Assembly (NCBI GenBank): GCA_943329595.2 | Contig: CALQEM020000009.1 | Location: forward strand, 1-32,783 | Source of the DNA: CAIYMF01 sp943329595 | GTDB lineage: Bacteria; Actinomycetota; Actinomycetes; S36-B12; CAIYMF01 | Direction of reading: 5' to 3' | Length of the DNA: 32,783 bases | Shown here: piece after piece, positions 1-7,383 of the stretch | Position numbering within the stretch: the stretch's first letter is position 1 | Layout of the letters: every line of letters begins with the position of its first letter | Program-made: the position numbers and the translations under genes | Notes under the pieces: generated by a model | The model's database searches: none | Told to the model about the DNA's origin: nothing | What the model saw: the letters and a program-made list of their open reading frames with translations, nothing else

Positions 1-407
1 AGGTCGCCGCCGAACACCGCGACCGAGCTCGGGAATAGCACCCGCGGCACGGTGCCGGCCGCGCGGCAGGCTTCGAGCACGGCTCGCGTGCCGTCGATGT
101 TCACGCACAGGCCTAGGTCGAAGTCGGCCTCGGCGGTGCCGCTCACCACTGCTGCGAGGTGCACCACCAGCGCGGTGTCGGGCCCCACGAGACTGGCAAC
201 CTGCGCGGCATCGGCGATGTCACCCACGATGCTGTCGAGCCGTGGGTCGGTGACTGCACTCGGCCCGGTGTCGAAGGCCGTGATGCCGTCGATGGGCACG
301 GTCGCGCCATCGACGCCTAGCGGCAGACCTGCCGAGGCGAGCAGCGCCGCGATGAACTGCTGGCCCAGGAAGCCGGAGCCTCCCGTCACCACAACATGCG
401 TGGTCAC
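1..407 (-). CDS. denD: NAD-dependent epimerase/dehydratase, D-erythronate dehydrogenase-like (N-terminal part only)
   Basis: The gene runs off the left edge, so only about 135 N-terminal residues are visible. The product begins with a Rossmann nucleotide-binding motif (VVVTGGSGFLGQ, about residues 4-15), followed by a GDIAD segment and HLAAVVSGTAEADFDLG, then VNIDGTRAVLEACRAAG and SSVAVFGGD. This series is characteristic of extended short-chain dehydrogenases of the D-erythronate dehydrogenase (DenD) type, which oxidise D-erythronate C2 in four-carbon acid sugar catabolism. Family assignment as an extended SDR is firm. The substrate is inferred from motif resemblance, because the catalytic YxxxK lies outside the window. 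The start is the GTG at 407, since no in-frame ATG is nearby. No strong ribosome site is visible. No partner genes of erythronate catabolism lie on the visible side. Confidence 0.75.
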   Translation of the reverse strand, partial: MTTHVVVTGGSGFLGQQFIAALLASAGLPLGVDGATVPIDGITAFDTGPSAVTDPRLDSIVGDIADAAQVASLVGPDTALVVHLAAVVSGTAEADFDLGLCVNIDGTRAVLEACRAAGTVPRVLFPSSVAVFGGD

Positions 408-600
408 TGCGCCCGGCCGATCTCAGCGCTGAGGCCAACGACCACGTTCGAATTGCGACCCACGCTGTCGGCCACGGATCGCGACTTAACCATTACCCCA
501 TCGTGTCATCCCGAGCCCTCCTTCTGCGGGCAGGTCTGCACGCCACCTCACTAGTCGTCTGCCCGAAGGCGGGAAGGCAGGGTGGTCACGGAAAGTTGTC

Positions 601-1461
601 TCACCCCGCAGCAGGAGCGAGTACCTGCGCGAATGGGCGGAGGAACCGTCGCTCGCCCGACCAGTCGCTGATGGCAAACACCACGTCGCTAAACACGCCG
701 TCGAAAGTGCCCGTGAGCAGATCGCGGAAGGCCTCGGCGGTGAGGGTTGGATCGTTTCGAAAGGCGCCGCAACCCCACGCTCCCAGTACCAGCGATTGGT
801 ATCCGTGTGCGGCGGCAACGGACAGCAGACGCTCGATCCGATCGGCCATGATGATCGCCGAACGCTCTCGTCCGACGCGTTGGGCCACCGGGGCCGCGCA
901 CGTGATGAACGAGCACATCCACGGTTCGGAGATGGGCGCCCCCTCGTCGTCGCGAATCACGGCGACGTCGGACGACACGATGGCCCAGTGGCTCGACTCG
1001 TAGTGACCCAGCTCGGCATGAAAGCCATACATGGGGTCGTCCCGAATCGTCGCGTACAGCGCTGTCGAACGGCAGAGGTACTCCTCCTGCGCGATAGACC
1101 CGTGGAGGAACCCGCCGCCCGGCATGACCCCATTGGCCATGTTCAGAACGAGCGGTGACAACCCACTGGCGTTCAGGCGCCTTGCCGCTGTAAGCGACGA
1201 CTCGTTGGCCACCTCGACGCGGGTGATCCTCTCTGGGCGCGAATGCACCGCTGGCACATGAGCTTCTGGGGGGATGCTTACGCCGGCACGAGCCGCAGGG
1301 AGTGAGACCTGGACGTCGCCCACCGGGTACTCGCCAGCATCGACCCACTCGACCATCTCGCTGCCCAGCATCAACGCGAGTGAGCGGTCGATGTCGAGCC
1401 GAACTCTGCAGACTCGTGCTCGTGCGTCGTCGTCGAGCGCCGGCAGAAACTGCGTGACCAT
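601..1461 (-). CDS. TIGR02452 family protein, bacterial-type poly(ADP-ribose) glycohydrolase / macrodomain
   Basis: This 286-residue cytosolic protein carries the bacterial PARG signature: GGGFLHG (about 115-121) followed by QEEYLCR (125-131). The paired glutamates E126/E127 sit where the PARG catalytic Glu pair is expected. VLNMANGVMPGGG just before it is the typical ADP-ribose pocket strand, and VLGAWGCGAFRNDP (about 225-240) is the second conserved macrodomain loop. Length and order fit the TIGR02452 family. Such enzymes remove ADP-ribose from macromolecules and occur both in housekeeping settings and near phage-defence loci. The ATG at 1461 is preceded by GGAGG with about 5 nt spacing, so the start is well supported. 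The gene is probably transcribed alone. A perfect palindrome lies about 120 bp upstream of its start. Confidence 0.88.
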   Translation of the reverse strand: MVTQFLPALDDDARARVCRVRLDIDRSLALMLGSEMVEWVDAGEYPVGDVQVSLPAARAGVSIPPEAHVPAVHSRPERITRVEVANESSLTAARRLNASGLSPLVLNMANGVMPGGGFLHGSIAQEEYLCRSTALYATIRDDPMYGFHAELGHYESSHWAIVSSDVAVIRDDEGAPISEPWMCSFITCAAPVAQRVGRERSAIIMADRIERLLSVAAAHGYQSLVLGAWGCGAFRNDPTLTAEAFRDLLTGTFDGVFSDVVFAISDWSGERRFLRPFAQVLAPAAG

Positions 1462-1581
1462 ACAACCTCCACCCGAGAGTGTGGCCAGCTACTAGAGAGA
1501 CTCGATGTGAGGCACGATGGGAAATGGCTGGGCCACATTCCCGCTGTGCAGGTCCAAGACTATGGAGTGCGCTCCGGATGC

Positions 1582-1608
1582 AGAGCAGAAAATCAGATTT
1601 TCTGCTCT
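1582..1608. promoter_or_regulatory. Perfect inverted repeat, 12-bp arms and 3-nt loop
   Basis: Arms AGAGCAGAAAAT and ATTTTCTGCTCT are perfectly complementary around a CAG centre. The element lies 121 bp upstream of the PARG-like gene start and about 90 bp beyond the stop of the truncated SEC-C copy (both on the minus strand). It could be an operator for the PARG-like gene or a transcription stop for the gene fragment. Each arm ends in an A/T tract, but no poly-U tail follows the stem, which slightly favours a protein-binding site. Its role is inferred from position only. Confidence 0.45.
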
Positions 1609-1681
1609 CACCAGCGACTTTCCTCAACTCATTTACCCACCGAAGGTAGCAATATGTGCTACTCGCAGGCGACACTCTGGT

Positions 1682-2092
1682 CAGATCCCTGCGGTCAGTC
1701 GAGCAATCCCAGCGCGGCGCGCAGTCGGTCGGCGTCCATGGTGTTCGGATGACCTCGAGGGAACGAGTTCAGCAAGGCGATCAGATCGTTGCGGGCGATG
1801 GGGTCGACCGCCGCCTCGCGAGGAGTGAGACCGCCGAGTGCAGGAATGTCCATGTCGAGCCAGTCGCGCTCATACTTCGCGATGTACTCGGCGAACATCG
1901 CGGCCACCTCCGGGTCGTCCAGCGAGGGAACAGATGCAGGCTTCACCGACTCGGATGCCGCTGACAAGACCGACTCGCCCACGTTCACCACGCTCTCCGA
2001 GACGAGCGAAAACTCGAAGCCAAGGCTCTCGACCACGTCGAGCACCAGGTCTGTACGGGCGCGACTCGTTGTGTTGATGGTGACCCGACGGC
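1682..2092. repeat. 411-bp direct repeat, left copy (partner at 5406-5816)
   Basis: Aligning this stretch with 5406-5816 at a constant offset of 3724 gives 7 mismatches and no gaps in 411 bp, about 98% identity. Outside these limits the similarity stops abruptly on both sides. The repeat corresponds to the last roughly 130 codons of the SEC-C gene plus 13 bp beyond its stop. The two copies are in the same orientation and bracket the HIT-PLD-helicase gene. Recombination between them would delete or duplicate a 3.7-kb unit carrying that gene. Confidence 0.97.
1695..2092 (-). pseudogene. Orphan 3' fragment of the SEC-C/TPR-like gene
   Basis: The reading frame is intact and encodes the C-terminal roughly 132 residues of the protein at 5419-7293, ending in the same AALGLLD and stop. 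There are only two or so amino-acid changes, for example AAVDP here versus AAGDP in the full copy. It lacks the N-terminal part, the TPR-like region and the SEC-C zinc motif. Upstream the frame runs into the antisense strand of an unrelated gene remnant, which would add about 18 meaningless residues. No ribosome site precedes it, so it is probably not expressed. The near identity and preserved frame point to a recent duplication rather than old decay. Confidence 0.85.
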
Positions 2093-2287
2093 TCCGCGCT
2101 GGGGCTGGAGTTGAACGGCGCAGCGAGCAAGACCGGTGAGACAACCACGTTCGAAGGGGTGGGCGTGGTGATCGGCGGCACCGGCAACTACGCGAACGCC
2201 ACCGGCAGCACCTCGTGGACCGGCTCGCGCACGGGCGCCGTAGGCAGCCCGGTCGAATTCAACTGGACCCTCGCACTCGCGCAGTAG
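2093..2287 (+). pseudogene. Decapitated 3' fragment of a secreted-type beta-barrel protein (dirigent/allene-oxide-cyclase-like)
   Basis: Reading plus-strand triplets from 2093 gives about 64 residues ending at TAG (2285-2287). They include LELNGAASKTGETTTF, GGTGNYANATGSTSW and GSPVEFNWTLALAQ at the very end. The GTGxYxxATG pattern and alternating polar/hydrophobic strands resemble the C-terminal strands of dirigent/allene-oxide-cyclase-like barrel proteins of actinomycetes. That resemblance is from memory and is moderate. The frame has no start: it meets a TGA at 2081-2083 inside the 411-bp repeat. The gene was therefore cut exactly where the repeat begins, making this a recombination scar. 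No product is expected. Confidence 0.55.
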
Positions 2288-2342
2288 TACGCGCGCAGCC
2301 CACCGCCAGCTAGGCGGGCGAGCTGCGGGGCGACGAGGCGCG

Positions 2343-5300
2343 CTACCCGAACTCCTCCACCACCGCAGTACGAACTGGCGACATGTGCCAGGCCTGCCCC
2401 TCACGGGTGAGCTCAACCTCGAACGACGTTCCCGGCAGCCCGGCATCCGGGCCGAACCAACTCCACAGCAGGTCGGGCAAGACGTTCGTCGCACCGCCCG
2501 GCTTTCGCACCACGTTCAGCGCGATCTTCACAAAGTCGGCCTCATAGGTGTTGTCTCCCGCCAGAAGCGACGTGGTCCCATCGGGGAGGTCAGGCCTGCG
2601 CTGCCGGTCGAAGCGGATGATCGGTCTTCCGCTGCTGTGGCTCACTCTGAGTCGCGTCGAGCCGGCCGTCGCGCGATCCAGCTTCGCCGTGAGTCGCCAG
2701 TCGACGAGTTCGTGAATCAGCGCGCTGAGGGTCACCACCTGATCAGCCGAAACACCCTGCGCGAGCGAGAACGTGTCATTCCGAAGCACGAACGATCCCT
2801 TGCCCGCGAGATGCTCAAGCGGCCACGTGCGCCACCACGCCGCCCACGCCTTGTCTGAGACATGTTCCTTACCGTCAACGTCAGCCACGAGCCGCGGGTC
2901 GCGCAAGACCAGGGCCCGGGCCACAGTGGCATTGCGCTGAAGCGTATGACCCTGCATCGAGGGGTCGTCAAACAGCCACGCCCGCAGGGCCACCATCTTG
3001 TAGGTCTTGTTCATTGAGGTCGTGGCCACCTCGAGCAGTAGCGCGGCGCTGTCGCGCGCCCCAACGGCCTCCTCGTCTGAGAGCACGCCGAGCTCGAGCA
3101 GCAGCGCGAACCAGCCCTGCTTGGCAAGCTGAGGGAGGTACCCGGAGCGGAGCGCCTGCAGCGCAGTGGGACGCTGCCCATGCTCGGCCGTCCACGCGAT
3201 GACGAAGTCTTCAAGCACCTTGCTCGTGGTTGGCAGCATCGAGAGCAGGTTGTCGCGAGCCTCGAGCGCGTAGTCGACGCTGCAGCCCGAGGGCAGGGTC
3301 AGCGCACCACCACCCAGCGCGGCCCGCAGCGAAGCATCTGTTGGTGAGTCGACCAGCCCGGCGAGCAGTCGAAGAGGAATGAGAAAGCTGCGGTGGTTGC
3401 CCACGAAGTCAATGACGTGAAGCACGTCCTTTCCGGCACTGGTGCGGAGCCCACGCCCGAGCTGCTGCATAAACAACACGGGCGAGGCGGTCGGCCTCAG
3501 CATGAGAACGGTGTCGACCTCGGGCACGTCGAGGCCCTCGTTGAATAGGTCGACGGCGAACAGCACCTCGAGCTCCCCCGTCCTCAACTGCTCGAGCGAC
3601 TGCGCGCGAGGCGCCGAGAGCGGACCCGTGTGCACTGCCACGGCCCGGATGCCCGCTGCGCGGAAGTACTCCGCCATCCGGTCGGCATGCGTCTGCGAAA
3701 CGCAGAACGCGATCGTGCGCTGCCCACGCCGCAGGCTCCACTCGCGAAGGGCCGCCTCCATCCGCTCGCTCGCGATGACCGCGTGCTCGAGGGCGTCCGG
3801 GTCAAACCGTCCGTTCCGCCACGGCAGCGGCCGGAAGTCAACGGGATCAGGCACTCCGAAGTACAGGAAGGGCACCAGCAGGCTTCGCTCGATCCCCTCG
3901 GCGAGTCCGCAGTCGTACACGAGGTTGTCCTCGCACAGCGCCAGAAGGTTCGCGCCATCGGCGCGGTCGGGCGTGGCGGTGATGCCTAGCAGGAACTTCG
4001 GCCGCAGTCGCCCCAGAAGTCGCCGGTAGGTGGGAGCCGAGGCGTGATGGAACTCGTCGACAACCACGTAGTCGAACTGCTCCGGATCGATCTCGTCGAT
4101 GCGGCTAGCCAGAGTCTGCACCGTGGCGAAGACCATCTCACTGTCGCCTGGCTGCCGATCTCCGATCATGAGTCCGGCGGTGGCCTGCGGTCGAACGAGA
4201 CGGAACACGGCCCTGGCCTGCAGCAGGATCTCCTCGCGGTGGGCCACGAACAACACCCGGCGGAACTGTGGTCGAGTGCTGTCGAAAGCCGCGAGCCACG
4301 TCTTACCCAGCCCGGTCGCCATGACCACCATCCCGGCGCCGTAGCCCTCGGCCCGGCTTGCCTCAAGAGCCACCAGCGCCTCCCGCTGCACCGAGTTAGG
4401 AGCAGCGGCGGCTTCGAGAGGCTCATCGGTATCGGCCGATTCGGGTGCCGCGGGGTAGATGGACCTCACTACCTCGCGGTAGTCGGCCACGACGCTTGGA
4501 GTGAGCACCACGCTGCGCGGATCGGCCCACAATCGCTCGAACTCTGCGTCGGCCTCGTCGATCGCTGATGGATCCTGGGTAGCCAGAGTCCACTCGACCC
4601 CATCGAGGAGCGCAGTTCGACTCGCATTGGCGCTGCCGACATACGCCCAGCGGCGCTGGCTCGTGGCCGACAGCAGGTATGCCTTGGGATGGAATGACGT
4701 CTGGCCGGCGAGGAAGAGGCGAGGCTGGAAACGATCGCCGTACTCCTCGCTGCGCGAAAGCAGCCGTTCCAAGGCCCGACGTTCGGTGATGCCGAGGTAG
4801 TCACCGGTGAGAACCCGCACCGAGCCACCCCGGTCGAGGATGCGATCGAGCAGGGGCTCGAGCAGCCCGAGGCCCGACTGCATCACGAAGCTGACCAACA
4901 CGTCTGCCCGGTTGATCGGCTCCACCTCAACGACGTCGATCAGAGCTGGGCCCAGGGGATGGCTCGGACCATGCCAGAGTTGGCGCTGCGGCTGGGCAAG
5001 GTAGTTGCCGCCCGGGAGCACGTGTCGCACACCCCCGCGGGGATCTGCGACATCGCCCTCGTAGCGGGGGATCACGTGCACGTGAAGATGAAAGACGGTT
5101 TGCCCCGCCGCCGCTCCTGCGTTGAATCCGACGTTGTAGCCGTCGGGGCCGAATTCGACATCGAGCTGCGCCTTGACCACCTCGACAAGCGCGAACATGG
5201 CCGACTGTTCCTCACTAGTCGCCCCCCACCAGTCGGCGACAACCCTTCGCGGCAGAACGAGCGTGTGACCGGGACTAACCGGGAATCGGTCTCGAAAGGC

Positions 5301-5381
5301 GAAGGCGAGTTCGTTCTCGGCAGTCCAAAGCTCGGCGGGCACGTCGAGGAAGGGAGACTGACCAGTCACGCGTCCCAACAT
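2343..5381 (-). CDS. HIT domain - phospholipase D-like - SF2 helicase - DUF3427 fusion protein
   Basis: This is a 1012-residue multidomain protein. Residues 10-128 form a HIT domain with the histidine triad HLHVHVIPR (H98, H100, H102), expected to hydrolyse or transfer nucleotides. Residues about 140-300 are a phospholipase D-like nuclease fold with one HxK half (HPKAYLL, H231/K233) followed by GSANASR (249-255). Residues about 330-650 are a superfamily 2 helicase core: MATGLGKT (Walker A, 354-361), VDEFHH (motif II, 441-446), TATPDR (468-473) and QQLGRGLR (motif VI, 639-646). The C-terminal roughly 300 residues match the DUF3427 type. Restriction-like and repair helicases share the PLD-helicase-DUF3427 layout, and the added HIT domain is less common. 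Nucleic-acid processing, possibly in phage defence, is inferred. The gene is bracketed by 411-bp direct repeats. The start at 5381 is the first ATG of the HIT domain, and no better start is seen. Confidence 0.88.
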   Translation of the reverse strand: MLGRVTGQSPFLDVPAELWTAENELAFAFRDRFPVSPGHTLVLPRRVVADWWGATSEEQSAMFALVEVVKAQLDVEFGPDGYNVGFNAGAAAGQTVFHLHVHVIPRYEGDVADPRGGVRHVLPGGNYLAQPQRQLWHGPSHPLGPALIDVVEVEPINRADVLVSFVMQSGLGLLEPLLDRILDRGGSVRVLTGDYLGITERRALERLLSRSEEYGDRFQPRLFLAGQTSFHPKAYLLSATSQRRWAYVGSANASRTALLDGVEWTLATQDPSAIDEADAEFERLWADPRSVVLTPSVVADYREVVRSIYPAAPESADTDEPLEAAAAPNSVQREALVALEASRAEGYGAGMVVMATGLGKTWLAAFDSTRPQFRRVLFVAHREEILLQARAVFRLVRPQATAGLMIGDRQPGDSEMVFATVQTLASRIDEIDPEQFDYVVVDEFHHASAPTYRRLLGRLRPKFLLGITATPDRADGANLLALCEDNLVYDCGLAEGIERSLLVPFLYFGVPDPVDFRPLPWRNGRFDPDALEHAVIASERMEAALREWSLRRGQRTIAFCVSQTHADRMAEYFRAAGIRAVAVHTGPLSAPRAQSLEQLRTGELEVLFAVDLFNEGLDVPEVDTVLMLRPTASPVLFMQQLGRGLRTSAGKDVLHVIDFVGNHRSFLIPLRLLAGLVDSPTDASLRAALGGGALTLPSGCSVDYALEARDNLLSMLPTTSKVLEDFVIAWTAEHGQRPTALQALRSGYLPQLAKQGWFALLLELGVLSDEEAVGARDSAALLLEVATTSMNKTYKMVALRAWLFDDPSMQGHTLQRNATVARALVLRDPRLVADVDGKEHVSDKAWAAWWRTWPLEHLAGKGSFVLRNDTFSLAQGVSADQVVTLSALIHELVDWRLTAKLDRATAGSTRLRVSHSSGRPIIRFDRQRRPDLPDGTTSLLAGDNTYEADFVKIALNVVRKPGGATNVLPDLLWSWFGPDAGLPGTSFEVELTREGQAWHMSPVRTAVVEEFG

Positions 5382-5405
5382 AGGCGGGTGAGCGGGATCG
5401 GGGGC

Positions 5406-5816
5406 CAGATCCCTGCGGTCAGTCGAGCAATCCCAGCGCCGCGCGCAGTCTGTCGGCGTCCATGGTGTTCGGATGACCTCGAGGGAACGAGTTCAGCAAG
5501 GCGATCAGATCGTTGCGGGCGATGGGGTCGCCCGCCGCCTCGCGAGGAGTGAGACCGCCGAGTGCAGGAATGTCCATGTCGAGCCAGTCGCGCTCATACT
5601 TCGCGATGTACTCGGCGAACATCGCGGCCACCTCCGGGTCGTCCAGCGAGGGAACAGATGCAGGCTTCACCGATTCGGATGCCGCTGACAAGACCGACTC
5701 GCCCACGTTCACCACGCTCTCCGAAACGAGCGAAAACTCGAAGCCAAGGCTCTCGACCACGTCGAGCACCAGGTCTGTGCGGGCGCGACTCGTCGTGTTG
5801 ATGGTGACCCGACGGC
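5406..5816. repeat. 411-bp direct repeat, right copy (partner at 1682-2092)
   Basis: This copy is the native one: it lies inside the intact SEC-C gene and covers its last roughly 132 codons and stop. Its left edge (5406) lies 24 bp downstream of the helicase gene start at 5381, so the helicase upstream region and the SEC-C 3' end adjoin. There are seven substitutions relative to the left copy and no indels. Homology ends between 5816 and 5817, in mid-codon of the SEC-C gene, so the left copy is the truncated derivative. Confidence 0.97.
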
Positions 5817-7293
5817 CATCCAGAGTCAGTGACCCTCCGATGGAGTCACCTTCCTCAACCGTGCCGCCGTCGACCCCAGCGATCCACTCGGTCTCAGACT
5901 CGCGCCTGAATTGCGAGTCGAAGGCTCGCGCGATGGACTTGCGCCCCTTAACGGCGATAACCGTGGTGCAGAGCTCGAGGGCATCACCCTCCTTGGTGAC
6001 CAGCTGAGGCGGGGCGAAGCGATCGGTCATCGCAGACACGAGCTCGAACGGATCGGGCATGCTGTCGAGGAGTTGCATCACCCTCTCGCGGTGCTGCAGG
6101 CTCACCGGTTCAATGCCACCGAAGAAGCCGAAGGTAGCGTCGCCGACGGGCAAAACGAGCGACACGAACAGCATGCCCACGTACGAATCGCGAGATCCCA
6201 GTACCTCGGGCACGAACACTCGCTCGCCATCGAGAACGTTGCGCACGAGCAGGCCTTCGTCACGGTGCACTTCCTCAACCTCATAGAGGCCTCGGTCAAC
6301 CTCATTCCAACTTCGCAGCAACTCCAACTCGTCGGCCGGCAAGAGCGGCCCTCGCGTGTAGGCGTACTCGTCTAGAACTTCGCCCTCGATGAACATCGCG
6401 CTGAGCAACAGCGGATCTGACAGGGCCTCGAACATCTCGCGGTCGCCGCCGTAGCGGCTGCGCTCGGCGGCTAGCTCAAAGATCTCTGATCGCCAGGGGC
6501 CATCCTGCACAAAAGCCATGGCCTTGTGCCAGAGCCACGATGCTCGCGTCGTGAGGGGCAGGGGCTCGGCGCCGCGATGGCACTGCTTGAGTTTGCGGCC
6601 GGAGCCGCACCAGCAGGGGTCGTTGCGCTGAAGCGACACCACATTGCCCGGACGGTACTTCACGAGCATCCGATACAAGCCATCGTCGGGACTGACGCCG
6701 GCCCGGTCGAGCAGACTCAGCGCTCGGTCGGCATCACCGCGGTCGTTAGCCAGTGCGGCGAGCCATTCCAGCGCCGGAACCCACTGCGGGTCGAATGCCA
6801 AGGCGCGCTCGAACGCTGTCTCGGCGTCGAGGCCCGAGCCCATTCGGTCGGCCACCCTCCCCCGCAGGTACTCAACAGCAACTCTGGCGCGGTGGGGTAC
6901 GACCGGTGACATCGCCTCGACGAGCAACTGCAGGCCGAAAACCGACGGCTCGTCGACGTCGCCGCCAAGGCAGAGCGCCACCACTGCCTCAGTCAGCTCG
7001 GCCTGGCCCAACCTGCCCAGCAGGTCCCGATAAGGCAGCATCTCGTTGTGCATGGTCTCGATGATCACGGGCGACTGGGCGGTGAGGTAGTCGATATCGA
7101 TGCCGCTGGAGTCGCGACGAAAGGCTTGTCCGAGTGAGACAGAGATGAGGTCTTGCACCTCGTCGTGCCACGTACCGATACGAACGAGTGTGTCTCGCTC
7201 GTCGGGCGTGAGGCCGAACGTCTTGGCCAAGCTGGTGACGGATGCCTCGAGGCGCGCACCTGCGTCGTCGATTTCACGGTCGTCGGAGGCCAC
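5419..7293 (-). CDS. SEC-C motif and TPR-like repeat protein of unknown function
   Basis: The 624-residue product has a compact zinc-binding SEC-C motif, PCWCGSGRKLKQCH (about residues 226-239). SEC-C motifs are found at the SecA C-terminus and in many stand-alone proteins that recruit partners. Just before it, about residues 150-200 (AFERALAFDPQWVPALEWLA, then DADRALSLLDRAG) read like tetratricopeptide helices. The remaining C-terminal 380 residues match nothing I recognise, and no enzyme motif is visible. The GTG at 7293 is chosen over the upstream ATG at 7344 because AAGGGAG lies about 8 nt before it and because the extra residues would come from the hairpin/repeat region. It is transcribed in the same direction as the helicase fusion 37 bp downstream, so the two may form an operon. 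That makes this a candidate partner, but the link is inferred. Confidence 0.82.
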   Translation of the reverse strand: MASDDREIDDAGARLEASVTSLAKTFGLTPDERDTLVRIGTWHDEVQDLISVSLGQAFRRDSSGIDIDYLTAQSPVIIETMHNEMLPYRDLLGRLGQAELTEAVVALCLGGDVDEPSVFGLQLLVEAMSPVVPHRARVAVEYLRGRVADRMGSGLDAETAFERALAFDPQWVPALEWLAALANDRGDADRALSLLDRAGVSPDDGLYRMLVKYRPGNVVSLQRNDPCWCGSGRKLKQCHRGAEPLPLTTRASWLWHKAMAFVQDGPWRSEIFELAAERSRYGGDREMFEALSDPLLLSAMFIEGEVLDEYAYTRGPLLPADELELLRSWNEVDRGLYEVEEVHRDEGLLVRNVLDGERVFVPEVLGSRDSYVGMLFVSLVLPVGDATFGFFGGIEPVSLQHRERVMQLLDSMPDPFELVSAMTDRFAPPQLVTKEGDALELCTTVIAVKGRKSIARAFDSQFRRESETEWIAGVDGGTVEEGDSIGGSLTLDGRRVTINTTSRARTDLVLDVVESLGFEFSLVSESVVNVGESVLSAASESVKPASVPSLDDPEVAAMFAEYIAKYERDWLDMDIPALGGLTPREAAGDPIARNDLIALLNSFPRGHPNTMDADRLRAALGLLD

Positions 7294-7327
7294 TGGCCGC
7301 GCTCCCTTCAGCGCCTGAGATGGTACA

Positions 7328-7367
7328 CAGTACCGAAGCCACACTCAGCAGTGTGGCCACGGTACTG
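7328..7367. terminator. 40-bp hairpin after the MBL hydrolase gene
   Basis: CAGTACCG pairs with CGGTACTG, and inside it GCCACAC pairs with GTGTGGC around a TCAGCA loop. Only a 2-nt internal mismatch separates the two stems. It begins 13 bp beyond the stop codon of the minus-strand MBL gene, a natural place for a terminator, and precedes the SEC-C gene. No U-run follows on the minus strand. The right half of the hairpin belongs to the 47-bp repeat shared with 25224-25270, so it may instead, or also, be a recombination site. Confidence 0.5.
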
Positions 7368-7383
7368 CGGTGAATGGAGCTAC
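7337..7383. repeat. 47-bp direct repeat at the left edge of the catabolic island
   Basis: This 47-bp stretch matches 25224-25270 in the same orientation with two substitutions and no gaps. The core GCCACACTCAGCAGTGTGGC is itself a 7-bp stem with a 6-nt loop. The stop codon of the MBL hydrolase (7380-7382) lies inside it. The pair exactly bounds the roughly 17.9-kb island of acyl-CoA genes. No integrase gene is present, so an attachment-site role is an inference. A leftover 3' end of a second LLM gene copy is the alternative. Confidence 0.85.

Noticed and set aside
512..560. Imperfect inverted repeat downstream of the PARG-like gene
   Set aside because: CTGCGGGCAG and CTGCCCGAAGGCGG pair only partly. 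Too weak to call a terminator or mobile-element end.
689..1675. Long minus-strand frame overlapping the PARG-like gene
   Set aside because: It is a shadow frame: arginine-rich, no family motif, and the alternate frame contains an intact PARG signature with a strong ribosome site.
7337..7383. Possible tRNA-type attachment site
   Set aside because: The repeat has a hairpin but no tRNA cloverleaf and no integrase gene is in the window, so a tRNA att site cannot be claimed.
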